64,000 nucleotides of DNA from Tateyamaria sp. Alg231-49 (GTDB lineage: Bacteria > Pseudomonadota > Alphaproteobacteria > Rhodobacterales > Rhodobacteraceae). The notes beneath the pieces were generated by a model. It saw only the letters and a program-made list of their open reading frames with translations, did not search any database and was not told the DNA's origin. Within the stretch, counting starts at the first letter, position 1. Each line of letters starts with the position of its first letter. Location: positions 1 through 64,000 of the forward strand of contig NZ_FRFA01000017.1 of the NCBI RefSeq assembly GCF_900143535.1. Direction: 5' to 3'. The position numbers were made by a program, and so were the translations under genes. Of this stretch, positions 31,485 to 41,151 are shown piece after piece.

Positions 31485-33347
31485 ATGGACGATCAGAACA
31501 AGAACCTCATTCTTGCAACAGCGCTCAGTTTCCTCGTGATCCTCCTCTGGTTTGTCCTGTTCCCACCGCCGGAACCGGACATTCCTCTGGATGCGACAGC
31601 ACCCGCCGCCTCGACCGCCGACAGCGGAGACAGCGCTGTGCCCGCCGCACCGCCCATCTCGGGCGAGGCCACGACAGCGCCAGCCACGCAAACCGCCACC
31701 GCGGACCCAACCGCAGACGCGCCACGTGTTGCGATCGACACAGCCCGCCTCAGCGGCTCGATCTCACTTGCCGGCGGCCGCCTGGATGATTTGCGTCTCA
31801 AAGACTACCGCGAAACGCTAGAGCCAGACGCCGATATCGTCACCATGCTGTCCCCCGTCGGAACAGCAGGGGCATATTATGCGCTGCATGGCTGGGCACC
31901 GGGCAGCGGTCTGGAAGCAAACGCAGTCCCTGACCCAAATACCCTCTGGACCGTAGTCGAAGGCGACACACTGACCCCATCAACCCCTGTCGCACTGGAG
32001 TGGGACAACGGGATCGGTCAAGTTTTCCGCCGCGACATCAGCGTTGACGAAGACTATATGTTCACCGTCACACAATCGGTTACCAACACGGCAAACACAG
32101 CCGTGCGCGCCGCGCCCTATGGCATGATCACGCGGCACGGTATCCCCGCTGACATCCGCAACTTCTTCATTCTGCACGAAGGCGCCGTGGCCATGGCAAA
32201 CGGCGAATTGGCCGAAACCAACTGGGATGACATTCCGGACGCCGACATTGATCCAAATTGGGGCCGTCCAGCCATCGTGACACCAGACGTTGCCGAAGGT
32301 TGGATCGGATTCACCGACCACTTCTGGCAATCTATCCTGATCCCCACAGGCGTGCCCAGCTTTGAACAGGCACTGACATATGCGCCGCGGACCGATGTGT
32401 TCCGCGCAGTCACCCGCCTGCCCACGCAGGACATTGCACCGGGGGCCACCGTCAGCGTCACCACGCAACTGTTTGCCGGAGCCAAGGAATGGGATGCGAT
32501 CCGCGACTACCAGCAGGCCGGGGTCGAGGGATTCATCGACAGTATCGACTGGGGCTGGTTCTTTTTCCTGACCAAACCCATCTTCTGGCTGCTGCATGAA
32601 ATGAACTTGATCATTGGGAACATGGGCTGGTCCATCATCGGCCTGACCCTCGTGATCAAGGCAATCCTGTTCCCGCTGGCCTACAAATCCTACGTTTCCA
32701 TGGCGAAGATGAAGGAATTGCAGCCTCAGATGGAGGCGCTCAAAGAAAGCGCCGGCGACGACAAGCAAAAGCTGCAACAGGGCATGATGGAGCTTTATAA
32801 AAAGGAAAAGGTGAACCCGGCGGCAGGCTGTTTACCGATCCTGCTTCAAATCCCGATCTTCTTTTCGCTCTACAAGGTGATCTTTGTCACGATCGAACTG
32901 CGACACGCGCCGTTCTTTGGCCCCTTCCAGGACCTCAGCGCACCTGATCCAACGTCGATCATGAACCTGTTTGGGTTGCTGCCTATCGCCCCACCAGAAC
33001 CAACGTCGATCATGGCGCTGATCTTTATCGGCATCTTGCCAATCCTTCTGGGCATCTCGATGTGGCTGCAACAGAAACTGAACCCGGCGCCCACAGATCC
33101 CACACAACAAATGATTTTTGCGTGGATGCCATGGGTGTTCATGTTCATGCTCGGCGGGTTTGCCAGCGGCCTCGTCGTCTACTGGATCGCCAACAACACG
33201 ATCACGTTTACGCAGCAGTACCTGATCATGCGCAGCCAGGGGTACAAACCCGACCTCTTGGGCAATATCAAAGGCAGCTTCAAAAAGACCGCCAAGGCCG
33301 ATGCTGCCAACTCGACCAAAGCGCCGAGCAAAAAGGGCGGGAAGTAG
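31485..33347 (+). CDS. yidC: Membrane protein insertase YidC
   Basis: A 620-residue inner-membrane insertase. It has an N-terminal anchor (ILATALSFLVILLWFVLFPPPEPD), a Pro/Ala/Thr-rich linker, a large periplasmic beta domain (about residues 90-355) and the conserved C-terminal five-helix core (GWSIIGLTLVIKAILFPLAYKSYVSMAKMKEL, and PAAGCLPILLQIPIFFSLYKV). The ATG at 31485 is chosen because AGGTGG lies upstream and the protein opens MDDQNKN, usual for the group. It inserts membrane proteins with or without SecYEG. The MOSC gene starts 3 bases after its stop. Confidence 0.95.
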   Translation: MDDQNKNLILATALSFLVILLWFVLFPPPEPDIPLDATAPAASTADSGDSAVPAAPPISGEATTAPATQTATADPTADAPRVAIDTARLSGSISLAGGRLDDLRLKDYRETLEPDADIVTMLSPVGTAGAYYALHGWAPGSGLEANAVPDPNTLWTVVEGDTLTPSTPVALEWDNGIGQVFRRDISVDEDYMFTVTQSVTNTANTAVRAAPYGMITRHGIPADIRNFFILHEGAVAMANGELAETNWDDIPDADIDPNWGRPAIVTPDVAEGWIGFTDHFWQSILIPTGVPSFEQALTYAPRTDVFRAVTRLPTQDIAPGATVSVTTQLFAGAKEWDAIRDYQQAGVEGFIDSIDWGWFFFLTKPIFWLLHEMNLIIGNMGWSIIGLTLVIKAILFPLAYKSYVSMAKMKELQPQMEALKESAGDDKQKLQQGMMELYKKEKVNPAAGCLPILLQIPIFFSLYKVIFVTIELRHAPFFGPFQDLSAPDPTSIMNLFGLLPIAPPEPTSIMALIFIGILPILLGISMWLQQKLNPAPTDPTQQMIFAWMPWVFMFMLGGFASGLVVYWIANNTITFTQQYLIMRSQGYKPDLLGNIKGSFKKTAKADAANSTKAPSKKGGK

Positions 33348-33349
33348 CG

Positions 33350-34102
33350 ATGCGTGTTGCTTCGCTCCACCGCTATCCGATCAAGAGCCACGGGCGCGAA
33401 CAGATAGATGCGGTGACCCTGACCGAAGGGCAGACGATGCCTTGGGATCGGGTATGGGCGGTGACCCATGAAGCGACGAAATTCGACGTCGCATCCCCTG
33501 CCTGGGTGTCTTGCCGCAACTTTATGATCGGCTCTCGCACACCCGGTCTGGCAGGTATCTGGGCCACGTTGGACGAGGCGACGCGCCAAATCTCTCTGCG
33601 CCATGCCGACCTTGAAGACATCACATTTTGCCCGGATGACGCCGATGATGTCGCGCGGTTCTTGTCTTGGGTTGCCCCACTTTGCCCCCCCGAACGTGAC
33701 GCGCCTTCCGGGATCGTCAGTGCACCAGACCGGGGTATGACGGACAGCCCTTTGGCCGCTGTGTCGATCATGAATACGGCGAGCCATGCAGACGTTGCGT
33801 CCAAGATGGACACCCCAATCGAGTTGGAACGCTGGCGTGGAAACATCTTTCTGGATGACACGCCAGCATGGGCGGAAATGGAATGGTTGGGTCGGGACAT
33901 ACGCGTCGGCGATGCAGTCTTGCGCGTGCGTGAACGGATCAAACGCTGCTCCGTGACCAACACCAATCCGGTTACGGGTGTACGTGACACCGATACGCTG
34001 GATGCTCTCAACACCCATTTCGGACATCAGGATTTCGGCGTTTATGCCGAAGTCGTCACGTCTGGCGACATCAGCATTGGCGCAAAGGCGGAACTCCTCT
34101 GA
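33350..34102 (+). CDS. MOSC domain-containing protein
   Basis: A 250-residue protein with an N-terminal MOSC beta-barrel segment (VASLHRYPIKSHGREQIDAVTL) and the MOSC core (SIMNTASHADVASKM, ELERWRGNIFLDD, GDAVLRVRERIKRCSVTN). The Cys in RIKRCSVT is the conserved MOSC cysteine, thought to carry sulphur or bind molybdenum cofactor. It may be an YcbX/YiiM-like molybdoenzyme that acts on N-hydroxylated compounds, which is inferred from family. It is coupled to yidC (2-base gap) and shares one base with engB. Confidence 0.87.
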   Translation: MRVASLHRYPIKSHGREQIDAVTLTEGQTMPWDRVWAVTHEATKFDVASPAWVSCRNFMIGSRTPGLAGIWATLDEATRQISLRHADLEDITFCPDDADDVARFLSWVAPLCPPERDAPSGIVSAPDRGMTDSPLAAVSIMNTASHADVASKMDTPIELERWRGNIFLDDTPAWAEMEWLGRDIRVGDAVLRVRERIKRCSVTNTNPVTGVRDTDTLDALNTHFGHQDFGVYAEVVTSGDISIGAKAELL

Positions 34103-34752
34103 TGCAACTCCCCTTCCCCATCGCCGAGACGCCTGATCCGCAAACCGAAGAACGCGGTCGCTTGCTGTTTGCAGGCGAGACCGAGTTTGTGAAGGGCGTG
34201 GTTGCCATGTCCGGCCTGCCCCCCGCTGATCGGCTTGAGGTCTGCTTTGCTGGCCGTTCGAACGTGGGCAAGTCCTCTTTGATCAACGCACTGACCGGTC
34301 GCAAGGGACTGGCGCGGGCCTCAAACACGCCCGGGCGCACGCAAGAGATCAACTATTTCACCGCGCAGGACAGCCACTATCTGGTAGACCTGCCCGGCTA
34401 TGGCTACGCCAATGCACCGCTGCCCATCGTCGAAAAATGGCAAAAACTGCTGAAACAGTACCTGTCGGGCCGCCAAACCCTGCGCCGAGCATTTGTGTTG
34501 ATCGACGCGCGCCACGGCGTGAAAAAAGTGGATGAGGAAATCCTATCCCTACTCGACAGTGCCGCCGTCACATTCCAATGCGTGCTGACCAAGGCGGACA
34601 AGGTCAAGGCGGCCGACCGAGAACGCGTGCTGGACCAAACCCGAACCGCCCTGTCCAAACACCCCGCTGCGTTCCCAGAGATTGTGCTGACCTCCAGCGA
34701 AAAAGGTGACGGTATCCCCACTTTGCGCGCCATTATCGCCACGCTTGTGTGA
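34102..34752 (+). CDS. engB: Ribosome biogenesis GTP-binding protein EngB/YihA
   Basis: A 216-residue GTPase of the YihA/YsxC family, needed for assembly of the 50S subunit. G1 is GRSNVGKSSLINAL, G2 is TPGRTQEINYF, G3 is DLPGYGYA and G4 is TKADK. It sits between the MOSC gene and argB, in the yidC-linked gene order seen in related alphaproteobacteria. Its start overlaps the MOSC stop by one base. Confidence 0.94.
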   Translation: MQLPFPIAETPDPQTEERGRLLFAGETEFVKGVVAMSGLPPADRLEVCFAGRSNVGKSSLINALTGRKGLARASNTPGRTQEINYFTAQDSHYLVDLPGYGYANAPLPIVEKWQKLLKQYLSGRQTLRRAFVLIDARHGVKKVDEEILSLLDSAAVTFQCVLTKADKVKAADRERVLDQTRTALSKHPAAFPEIVLTSSEKGDGIPTLRAIIATLV

Positions 34753-34839
34753 TGCGAACCGCAGCCAGGTGCGAAAAATCTTGGCCCACGCGCGACGCTC
34801 GGGCAAGACAGGGCGCAACCCGAAATCAGTGATCAACAG

Positions 34840-35703
34840 ATGAAACCCCAAGACATGAACCGAGACTGGATCGCCACCGCCCGCACGCTCAGCCAAGCCC
34901 TGCCCTATTTGCAGCGATACGCCGGCGCGACCGTCGTGATCAAGCTGGGCGGTCACGCCATGGGTAGCGACGAAGCCATGGAGAGCTTTGCCAGCGACGT
35001 TGTTCTCATGCGTCAGGTGGGTGTGAACCCTGTTGTCGTGCATGGCGGCGGGCCGATGATCAATGACATGCTCACCCGCCTCGACATCCAGTCTGAGTTT
35101 GTGAACGGGAAACGTGTCACCGACGACGCCACAATGAACGTGGTCGAAATGGTGCTGTCAGGCGTTGTGAACAAGCGCATCGTGCAAGCCATCAACCGCG
35201 CCGGTGGGCGCGCGGTGGGTCTGTCGGGCAAGGACGCCAACCTGATGATCTGCGATCAGACTGACCCGCAATTGGGTCTGGTCGGCACCCCCGCACAGAT
35301 GGACCCCTCGATCCTGAACACCCTGTTCGAAAAAGCGATGATCCCTGTGATCGCCCCACTTGGCGCAGGTCGCAATGGCGAGACGTTCAATATCAATGGC
35401 GACACTGCGGCAGGCGCTATCGCCGGTGCACTCAAGGCGGATCGGCTGTTGCTGCTCACGGACGTCTCAGGCGTCAAGAACGCGAACGGAGAGGTGGTAA
35501 CCGACCTCACAGCCGATCAGATCCGCGCATTGACCCAAGAGGGCGTGATCGCGGGCGGCATGATACCCAAGACCGAGACGGCGCTGGATGCAATCGCAAG
35601 CGGTGTACGCGCCGTCGTCATTCTGGACGGGCGTGCGCCAAACGCCTGTTTGCTCGAGCTTTTCACCAATCACGGGGCCGGATCCATCATCCGCCCAAGG
35701 TGA
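34840..35703 (+). CDS. argB: Acetylglutamate kinase
   Basis: A 287-residue amino-acid kinase that phosphorylates N-acetylglutamate in arginine biosynthesis, in the cytoplasm. Marks are [11 protein letters not shown] (phosphate loop), [29 protein letters not shown] and [10 protein letters not shown]. The N-terminal helix ([17 protein letters not shown]) is the one that in related enzymes allows hexamers and arginine inhibition. An 87-base gap separates it from engB. Confidence 0.95.
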   Translation: MKPQDMNRDWIATARTLSQALPYLQRYAGATVVIKLGGHAMGSDEAMESFASDVVLMRQVGVNPVVVHGGGPMINDMLTRLDIQSEFVNGKRVTDDATMNVVEMVLSGVVNKRIVQAINRAGGRAVGLSGKDANLMICDQTDPQLGLVGTPAQMDPSILNTLFEKAMIPVIAPLGAGRNGETFNINGDTAAGAIAGALKADRLLLLTDVSGVKNANGEVVTDLTADQIRALTQEGVIAGGMIPKTETALDAIASGVRAVVILDGRAPNACLLELFTNHGAGSIIRPR

Positions 35704-35760
35704 CGCAAACGTGTCTATTGGCCACATTGCGCTGGTCCGCGCGCGCTATACATTCGCCAC

Positions 35761-36555
35761 ATGGAAAATGAAGCAACCATTCGTCTGGTGATCTTCCTCG
35801 GCCTGTTTGCCGCTCTGGCCGCTGCTGAAACGCTGGCGCCACGCCGCGAGCGCAGTCAAAAGCGAAGCAAGCGCTGGGTGACGAACTGGGGCATCACAAT
35901 TGCCAATACAGTGCTGTTGCGACTGATGGCCCTGGCGCTGCCTTTGCTGGCCGTGGGTGCAGCAGTCGATGCGCAGGCACAGGGCTGGGGTCTCTTTAAC
36001 GCGATCACCCTGCCCGGCTGGATCGAGGTGATTGCCGCGATCCTGATCCTTGATTTCGTGATCTGGGGTCAACACCTGATTACGCACAAGGTGCCACTGC
36101 TTTGGCGCTTACACCGGGTCCATCACGCCGATGTGGATATGGACGTGACAACCGCAATCCGCTTCCACCCAATCGAAATTGCCTTGTCCATGATCCTCAA
36201 GATAGGTGTTGTATACCTGCTTGGGCCCGCCGCGTTGGCCGTGATCCTCTTTGAAATCATGCTGAACGGCACGGCCATGTTCAACCACGCCAATATCCGG
36301 CTGCCGCTTTGGCTTGATGCCATTGTGCGCCGCGTGCTGGTGACGCCTGACATGCACCGGGTTCACCATTCGGTGCACCGGGATGAACATGACAGCAACT
36401 ACGGCTTTGCACTGTCGATTTGGGACCAGATGTTTGGCACCTACATCGCGCAACCGCGCGCCGGCCACGACGACATGCAGGTTGGGCTGGAATGGCAAGA
36501 CGACCGCCCCGCCCGTTTTGGCTGGTCCCTCAGTTTGCCGTTTGCACGGAAATGA
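35761..36555 (+). CDS. Sterol desaturase/fatty acid hydroxylase family protein
   Basis: A 264-residue membrane di-iron enzyme of the fatty acid hydroxylase superfamily. The His clusters are HLITH (about residue 104), HRVHH (about 119) and HRVHHSVHRDEH near residue 200, supplying the metal ligands. Four hydrophobic segments are visible. It probably hydroxylates or desaturates a lipid; the substrate is unknown. It overlaps the next gene by 4 bases (ATGA), the first link of a three-gene coupled set. Confidence 0.88.
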   Translation: MENEATIRLVIFLGLFAALAAAETLAPRRERSQKRSKRWVTNWGITIANTVLLRLMALALPLLAVGAAVDAQAQGWGLFNAITLPGWIEVIAAILILDFVIWGQHLITHKVPLLWRLHRVHHADVDMDVTTAIRFHPIEIALSMILKIGVVYLLGPAALAVILFEIMLNGTAMFNHANIRLPLWLDAIVRRVLVTPDMHRVHHSVHRDEHDSNYGFALSIWDQMFGTYIAQPRAGHDDMQVGLEWQDDRPARFGWSLSLPFARK

Positions 36556-37166
36556 CCCTCGATCAGATTGAAAAGGCGGTCTCGCCACATGGCCTTATGG
36601 TGATGGGAAGCGATGGAACACGTGTTCTGATCGGAACAGATGCTGGGTGGTGGGACGTGTTTCAGGCCAGTCCTGAATATCGTGACAACGCAAAGGATCC
36701 TGTAGATCGCTGGTCCAAACGCATCCTAGGCGCTCTGGCGTTACAAATCGGGGCCGAGGCGCAGTTCCCCTCCGATGGCCCGCCCTACGCCCCCTTCATC
36801 GCGTGGGCGCTGGCGACGGGCCGGTTCTGGCAAAGTCCAACGGGCATGATGATCCACGACACCGCTGGGCTGATGATCTCCATTCGTGGCACTTTAGAGC
36901 TACCCGGCCCAATACCTGCGACACCAGCGGGACAAAGCCCATGCGACACCTGCTCTGACCGCCCATGCGTCACTGCCTGCCCTGTGAACGCTCTGAGCGC
37001 GACGGAGCCCTATGACGTGCCGGCCTGTAAGACCTTTCTCAACACGCCGGACGGTGACGCCTGCATGACAATGGGCTGCCACGTGCGGCGCGCTTGCCCG
37101 ATCAGCCAACGCTTTGCCCGCCCAGACGAACAAAGCGCATTTCATATGAAGGCCTTTCGCGGATGA
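36552..37166 (+). CDS. 4Fe-4S ferredoxin-like protein of unknown function
   Basis: A 204-residue cytoplasmic protein with a C-terminal iron-sulphur region: CDTCSDRPCVTACPVNAL (about residues 135-152), then CKTFL, and a later MGCHVRRACP. The first run fits CxxCxxxxCxxxCP of ferredoxin-type clusters; the later cysteines could hold a second one. The first 130 residues (DQIEKAVSPHGLMVMG onward) match nothing I can name with certainty. Epoxyqueuosine-reductase-like proteins share the C-terminal pattern. It is translationally coupled to the desaturase-like gene before it and the phosphatase after it, and may donate electrons to the former; this is inference. Confidence 0.8.
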   Translation: MTLDQIEKAVSPHGLMVMGSDGTRVLIGTDAGWWDVFQASPEYRDNAKDPVDRWSKRILGALALQIGAEAQFPSDGPPYAPFIAWALATGRFWQSPTGMMIHDTAGLMISIRGTLELPGPIPATPAGQSPCDTCSDRPCVTACPVNALSATEPYDVPACKTFLNTPDGDACMTMGCHVRRACPISQRFARPDEQSAFHMKAFRG

Positions 37167-37657
37167 CTGTAACACTGATCCTGATGCGACATGCCAAATC
37201 GGCGTGGGATGATCCCAGTCTCGATGACCATGATCGCCCACTGAACGACCGCGGCAAGGCTTCGGCCCAAGCGATGGGAGACTGGTTACGCGCGCAAGGC
37301 CACCTGCCTGACACGGCGATCAGCTCCAGCAGCACCCGGACTGGTCAGACTTTTGCAGAATTGCGATTGGACATCCCTGTCAGTTTTACCCGCACGCTGT
37401 ATCACGCCGGGCCAGAGGTCATGATGGAAGTCCTGCGCGACCAAACAACGCCAACTGTACTGATGCTTGGCCACAATCCCGGGATCGCGGACTTTGCCGA
37501 CAGGTTGGTCGAACAGCCACCGCGCCACCCGCGCTTTGCCGACTACCCGACATGTGCCACAGCGGTGATCACGTTCGAGGCCAAAGGCTGGAACGACATC
37601 GGCTGGCGCGAAGGCCAGCCGATTGATTTCGCAATCCCGCGAGAGGTGATGGAGTAA
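37163..37657 (+). CDS. Histidine phosphatase family protein, SixA-like
   Basis: A 164-residue phosphatase of the SixA/histidine phosphatase superfamily. The phosphohistidine motif is LILMRHAKSAW (RHG type, His near residue 9). PLNDRGKASAQAMGDWL and the second catalytic LGHNPGIAD follow. SixA removes phosphate from His of phosphotransfer domains in E. coli. The target here is unknown. The start overlaps the preceding stop by ATGA. Its stop lies inside an inverted repeat that probably ends transcription. Confidence 0.88.
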   Translation: MTVTLILMRHAKSAWDDPSLDDHDRPLNDRGKASAQAMGDWLRAQGHLPDTAISSSSTRTGQTFAELRLDIPVSFTRTLYHAGPEVMMEVLRDQTTPTVLMLGHNPGIADFADRLVEQPPRHPRFADYPTCATAVITFEAKGWNDIGWREGQPIDFAIPREVME

Positions 37658-37679
37658 GGCGGATCAAGGCCCGCCTTAC
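37654..37679. terminator. Bidirectional hairpin between sixA-like gene and aapP
   Basis: A perfect 9-base inverted repeat GTAAGGCGG / CCGCCTTAC with an 8-base loop fills the space between two convergent genes and includes the stop codon of the plus-strand gene. It probably ends transcripts from both sides, though no long T-run follows. Confidence 0.65.
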
Positions 37680-37684
37680 GTGTC

Positions 37685-38461
37685 TCAGTGCCCGAGGATC
37701 TGGCTCAGGAACAACTGCGTCCGGGGGCTCTGTGGATTGTTAAAGAACTCTTCAGGTTCGTTCTGCTCAACAATCTGACCTTCATCCATAAAGATCACGC
37801 GGTTGGCCACCTGACGGGCAAAACCCATCTCGTGGGTCACACAGAGCATGGTCATGCCTTCTTCGGCCAGTTCGACCATTGTATCCAGCACTTCCTTGAT
37901 CATCTCAGGGTCAAGAGCCGAGGTCGGTTCGTCAAAGAGCATGATGCGCGGACGCATGCACAGCGAGCGGGCAATCGCCACACGCTGTTGCTGACCACCC
38001 GAAAGCTGACCGGGATACTTGTCGGCCTGATCGGGGATTTTCACCTTCTCGAGAAAGTGCATCGCGATCTCTTCGGCTTCCTTCTTGGGTGTCTTGCGCA
38101 CCCAGATCGGTGCCAACGTGCAGTTCTCAAGGATCGACAGGTGCGGGAACAGGTTGAAGTGCTGAAAGCACATGCCAACCTCCGACCGGATCTTGTCGAT
38201 GTTCTTGAGGTCCGAAGACAAGACGGTCCCGTCCACAGTGATCTTGCCTTGCTGGTGTTCCTCCAGCGCGTTGATGCAACGGATCAGAGTGGATTTACCC
38301 GACCCCGACGGACCCGCAATCACGATCCGCTCACCCTGATAGACGGTCAGGTCAATGTCGCGCAGCACATGGAATGTACCGTACCACTTGTTCATATTTT
38401 CGATCGAAATTGCGACATCGGTCGAAATATTCTGTGCAACTTGTGTGTTCATGTCAGCCAC
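37685..38461 (-). CDS. aapP: General L-amino acid ABC transporter ATP-binding protein
   Basis: A 258-residue ATPase of the polar amino acid transporter family. Walker A is GPSGSGKST, the signature is [13 protein letters not shown] and Walker B is [15 protein letters not shown]. The Aap (Rhizobium) or Bzt (Rhodobacter) system imports glutamate, glutamine, aspartate and other L-amino acids. It follows aapM by 6 bases as the last gene of the aapJQMP operon. Confidence 0.94.
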   Translation of the reverse strand: MADMNTQVAQNISTDVAISIENMNKWYGTFHVLRDIDLTVYQGERIVIAGPSGSGKSTLIRCINALEEHQQGKITVDGTVLSSDLKNIDKIRSEVGMCFQHFNLFPHLSILENCTLAPIWVRKTPKKEAEEIAMHFLEKVKIPDQADKYPGQLSGGQQQRVAIARSLCMRPRIMLFDEPTSALDPEMIKEVLDTMVELAEEGMTMLCVTHEMGFARQVANRVIFMDEGQIVEQNEPEEFFNNPQSPRTQLFLSQILGH

Positions 38462-38467
38462 TCCTTA

Positions 38468-39766
38468 TCAGCGGTGATCGGTCGCGAGTTGGCGTTCGAG
38501 CCACTGCGAGTATTGTGAGATGCCGTAACACACGACAAAGAAAAGAAGGGCTGCAAAGCCGAGCAGTTCCCAGTAGACCCCGTTCCACTCGGTCGAAGCG
38601 AGGATCGGACCCCGGATCATACCCAACAGGTCAAACATCGAGATGACCGAGACCAGCGTTGTGTCCTTGAACAGACCCACAGCCACGTTGACGATACCCG
38701 GGATCGAGATCTTCAACGCTTGCGGCAGAATGATCAGCCGCATCGCTTGGGCATAGTCGAGCCCAAGGCTGTCCGCCGCCTCGTATTGGCCGCGTGGAAG
38801 GGCCGCAAGGCCACCCCGGATCACCTCAGCGATGTAAGCCGCCGAGAACATCGTGATCATGATCACAACCCGCAAGAAAAGGTCAGTCGTTGTACCGGGT
38901 GGGAAGAAGTAAGCCAGCATAACACTTGCCACGAACAGCAAGGTGATCAGAGGCACACCGCGGATGAATTCAATGAAGATCACGCAGATCCACTTGATCA
39001 GCGGCATGTCTGACTGCCGACCCAGCGCCAATGCGATACCCAACGGCACCGACAGCGACACACAGGTCACGCCCAGCATCATGTTCAACATGAAGCCGCC
39101 CAAGTCACGGCTCGGCACGGCGGACAGCCATGCGCCTTCGTTCGCATTATCCGGAATGATCCAACCACCAATCGTCCAGATCACAAACGCCGCAGCAATC
39201 CCGCCAAAGAAACCAGCAGCAAAGCTCCCGGCCACAAGTCGGCCATAGACCACATATCCTGCAACGACCCCGGCCAGCGCAAGGATCGGCGTCAAGATCG
39301 TGCCGCCCCAGATCAGGTAGTAGGCAACAAAAGGAAACAGCGCTGTGATGATCAGCAATTTGCGCGGCAGTTTGTAAAACAGAACTGGGGCAACGGCCGC
39401 GAAAAAGACGAGGAACGCCAATGATGGACGCCAATACTGGTCAGCCGGGTACTTGAACCCAAAGATCAGCTGGTTCCATCGCTCTGTCAGAACCGAGAAA
39501 CAGGCAGCGGAAACGCCGTCCAGCACTTCGCGGCATTCGGCAAGGCTGGACGTGGTCCAGACACCTGACAGGATCCAGGGCAATGTGCTCGAAAGGATCA
39601 GATAGATGAAATAGGCCGCAACGATGGTCAGCAGCGAATAGAGCGGGGTCGAGAACAAGTTGTCCTTGGCCCATTTCACTGGCCCCGTTGTCGAAAACGG
39701 CGGTGGCGATGGTGGCACTGTTTCCGTGCGCACGAAGGCGACGGAGTTGGCAGATGTGTCTGACAT
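38468..39766 (-). CDS. aapM: General L-amino acid ABC transporter permease AapM/BztC
   Basis: A 432-residue permease, longer than ordinary amino-acid permeases because of the N-terminal extra helices typical of AapM/BztC. The C-terminal transport domain has the coupling region GGLAALPRGQYEAADSLGLDYAQAMRLIILPQAL. It lies 3 bases after aapQ and 6 bases before aapP. It forms the inner-membrane channel with AapQ. Confidence 0.94.
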   Translation of the reverse strand: MSDTSANSVAFVRTETVPPSPPPFSTTGPVKWAKDNLFSTPLYSLLTIVAAYFIYLILSSTLPWILSGVWTTSSLAECREVLDGVSAACFSVLTERWNQLIFGFKYPADQYWRPSLAFLVFFAAVAPVLFYKLPRKLLIITALFPFVAYYLIWGGTILTPILALAGVVAGYVVYGRLVAGSFAAGFFGGIAAAFVIWTIGGWIIPDNANEGAWLSAVPSRDLGGFMLNMMLGVTCVSLSVPLGIALALGRQSDMPLIKWICVIFIEFIRGVPLITLLFVASVMLAYFFPPGTTTDLFLRVVIMITMFSAAYIAEVIRGGLAALPRGQYEAADSLGLDYAQAMRLIILPQALKISIPGIVNVAVGLFKDTTLVSVISMFDLLGMIRGPILASTEWNGVYWELLGFAALLFFVVCYGISQYSQWLERQLATDHR

Positions 39767-39769
39767 GGC

Positions 39770-40984
39770 TCAGCGCTCCTTCAGTTTAACAGAGTTGTTG
39801 TAGACGTTCATGATCGCCGAAATGCACAGCGAAATCGTCAGATAGAACAGCATCAGCAGAAGAACGCACTCGATGGCCCGACCCGTCTGGTTCAGCGTGA
39901 TACCCCCAAGCGTCGCGGTGATATCAGCATACCCCACAGCGATAGCCAGCGAAGAGTTCTTGGTGATGTTGAGGTATTGCGAGATGAGCGGCGGGATGAT
40001 GACGCGCAATGCCTGCGGCAGCACCACAAGGTTCATGATCCGACCCGAACGCAGACCAAGAGCACCAGCGGCTTCGGTCTGACCTTTGGAAATCGCCTGA
40101 ATACCTGCTCGTACGTTTTCGGCGATGAAAGCGCCGGTATAGATCGAAAGGGCAAACCACAGCGCGATCAATGGGCCGCCGATCTTGATACCACCGGCAA
40201 AGTTAAAGCCCTTGAGTTCTGGGTATTCCAGTCCGATGGGGCGCCCCATGATGAAAAACAGCAGCAGCGTGGGCACAAACAGGATGGCAAGGCTTGGCCA
40301 GCCCATAGGCAGCAGACGGCCCGTATCATAGAGCAGCTTAGTCGCATATCGACGGTAGGCAAACACACCGATGATCGACAGGATAAAGACGGCCACAACG
40401 ATCAAAGATCCCGGTCCCCAGACCGGCGCCGGGATGTAGACACCGCGGTTGGTAAACGCAAAGGCGTTCATCACCATGGATGCTGTTGCATCGTCACCCC
40501 TGAAGGCCCGTGGGGCAGGCATCACCGCAGTCATGATCGTGAAGATGATGATGATCCAGATCAGAACCGGAATGTTGCGGAAGATTTCGACGTAAAACGA
40601 CATCAACTTGGAAACGAGCCAGTTGTTTGACAAGCGCAGCACACCGGCGATCACGCCAAAAATGGTGGCTGTGATACAAGCCAGAAAGGCCACAAGCAGC
40701 GTGTTCAGAATGCCGACAAGGGCGGCGCGCGCATTGGTGGACTGGCTGTTGTATTCCACCAGCGCCTGATTGATGTCGTATCCGGCGGGCGAGCCGAGGA
40801 ATTGGTAAGAGATGTTCAGACCGGCAGCCGCCAGGTTGCTGAACAGGTTTGATCCAAGGAACGCAAACGATGCGATCAGCACAATCAGCGCGATGAACTG
40901 GAACGTATAGGATCGGTATCGGGTATCGTTCAGCAACATCGACGGGCGGAATGCGCCCTGTGGTGGGTCGGTGATCGTGGACAT
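39770..40984 (-). CDS. aapQ: General L-amino acid ABC transporter permease AapQ/BztB
   Basis: A 404-residue permease. The conserved coupling loop is RAGIQAISKGQTEAAGALGLRSGRIMNLVVLPQALRV. The long insertion between the first helices is characteristic of AapQ/BztB. It follows aapJ after a 167-base gap with a strong hairpin, suggesting that the membrane genes are expressed below the binding protein. Confidence 0.94.
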   Translation of the reverse strand: MSTITDPPQGAFRPSMLLNDTRYRSYTFQFIALIVLIASFAFLGSNLFSNLAAAGLNISYQFLGSPAGYDINQALVEYNSQSTNARAALVGILNTLLVAFLACITATIFGVIAGVLRLSNNWLVSKLMSFYVEIFRNIPVLIWIIIIFTIMTAVMPAPRAFRGDDATASMVMNAFAFTNRGVYIPAPVWGPGSLIVVAVFILSIIGVFAYRRYATKLLYDTGRLLPMGWPSLAILFVPTLLLFFIMGRPIGLEYPELKGFNFAGGIKIGGPLIALWFALSIYTGAFIAENVRAGIQAISKGQTEAAGALGLRSGRIMNLVVLPQALRVIIPPLISQYLNITKNSSLAIAVGYADITATLGGITLNQTGRAIECVLLLMLFYLTISLCISAIMNVYNNSVKLKER

Positions 40985-41110
40985 ACAGTTGTTCCCCGTA
41001 GATCCGGCCTTGATTAAGGTGCGTCTGAAGCGCGGGGCCGGGTTTTCAGATTTGGCTGTTGGCTTTGGACATCTCGCCGCTGTTTTCAGCGATCCCGTGC
41101 CCGGATGCGC

Positions 41111-41140
41111 AAGGGGCGCAGGAATTACCCTGCGCCCCTT
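41111..41140 (-). terminator. Strong hairpin between aapJ and aapQ
   Basis: A perfect 12-base inverted repeat (AAGGGGCGCAGG / CCTGCGCCCCTT) with a 6-base loop lies 12 bases after the aapJ stop. There is no T-run on the minus strand. It most likely limits read-through or protects the aapJ message from 3' decay. Confidence 0.75.
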
Positions 41141-41151
41141 GGCTATTCAAT

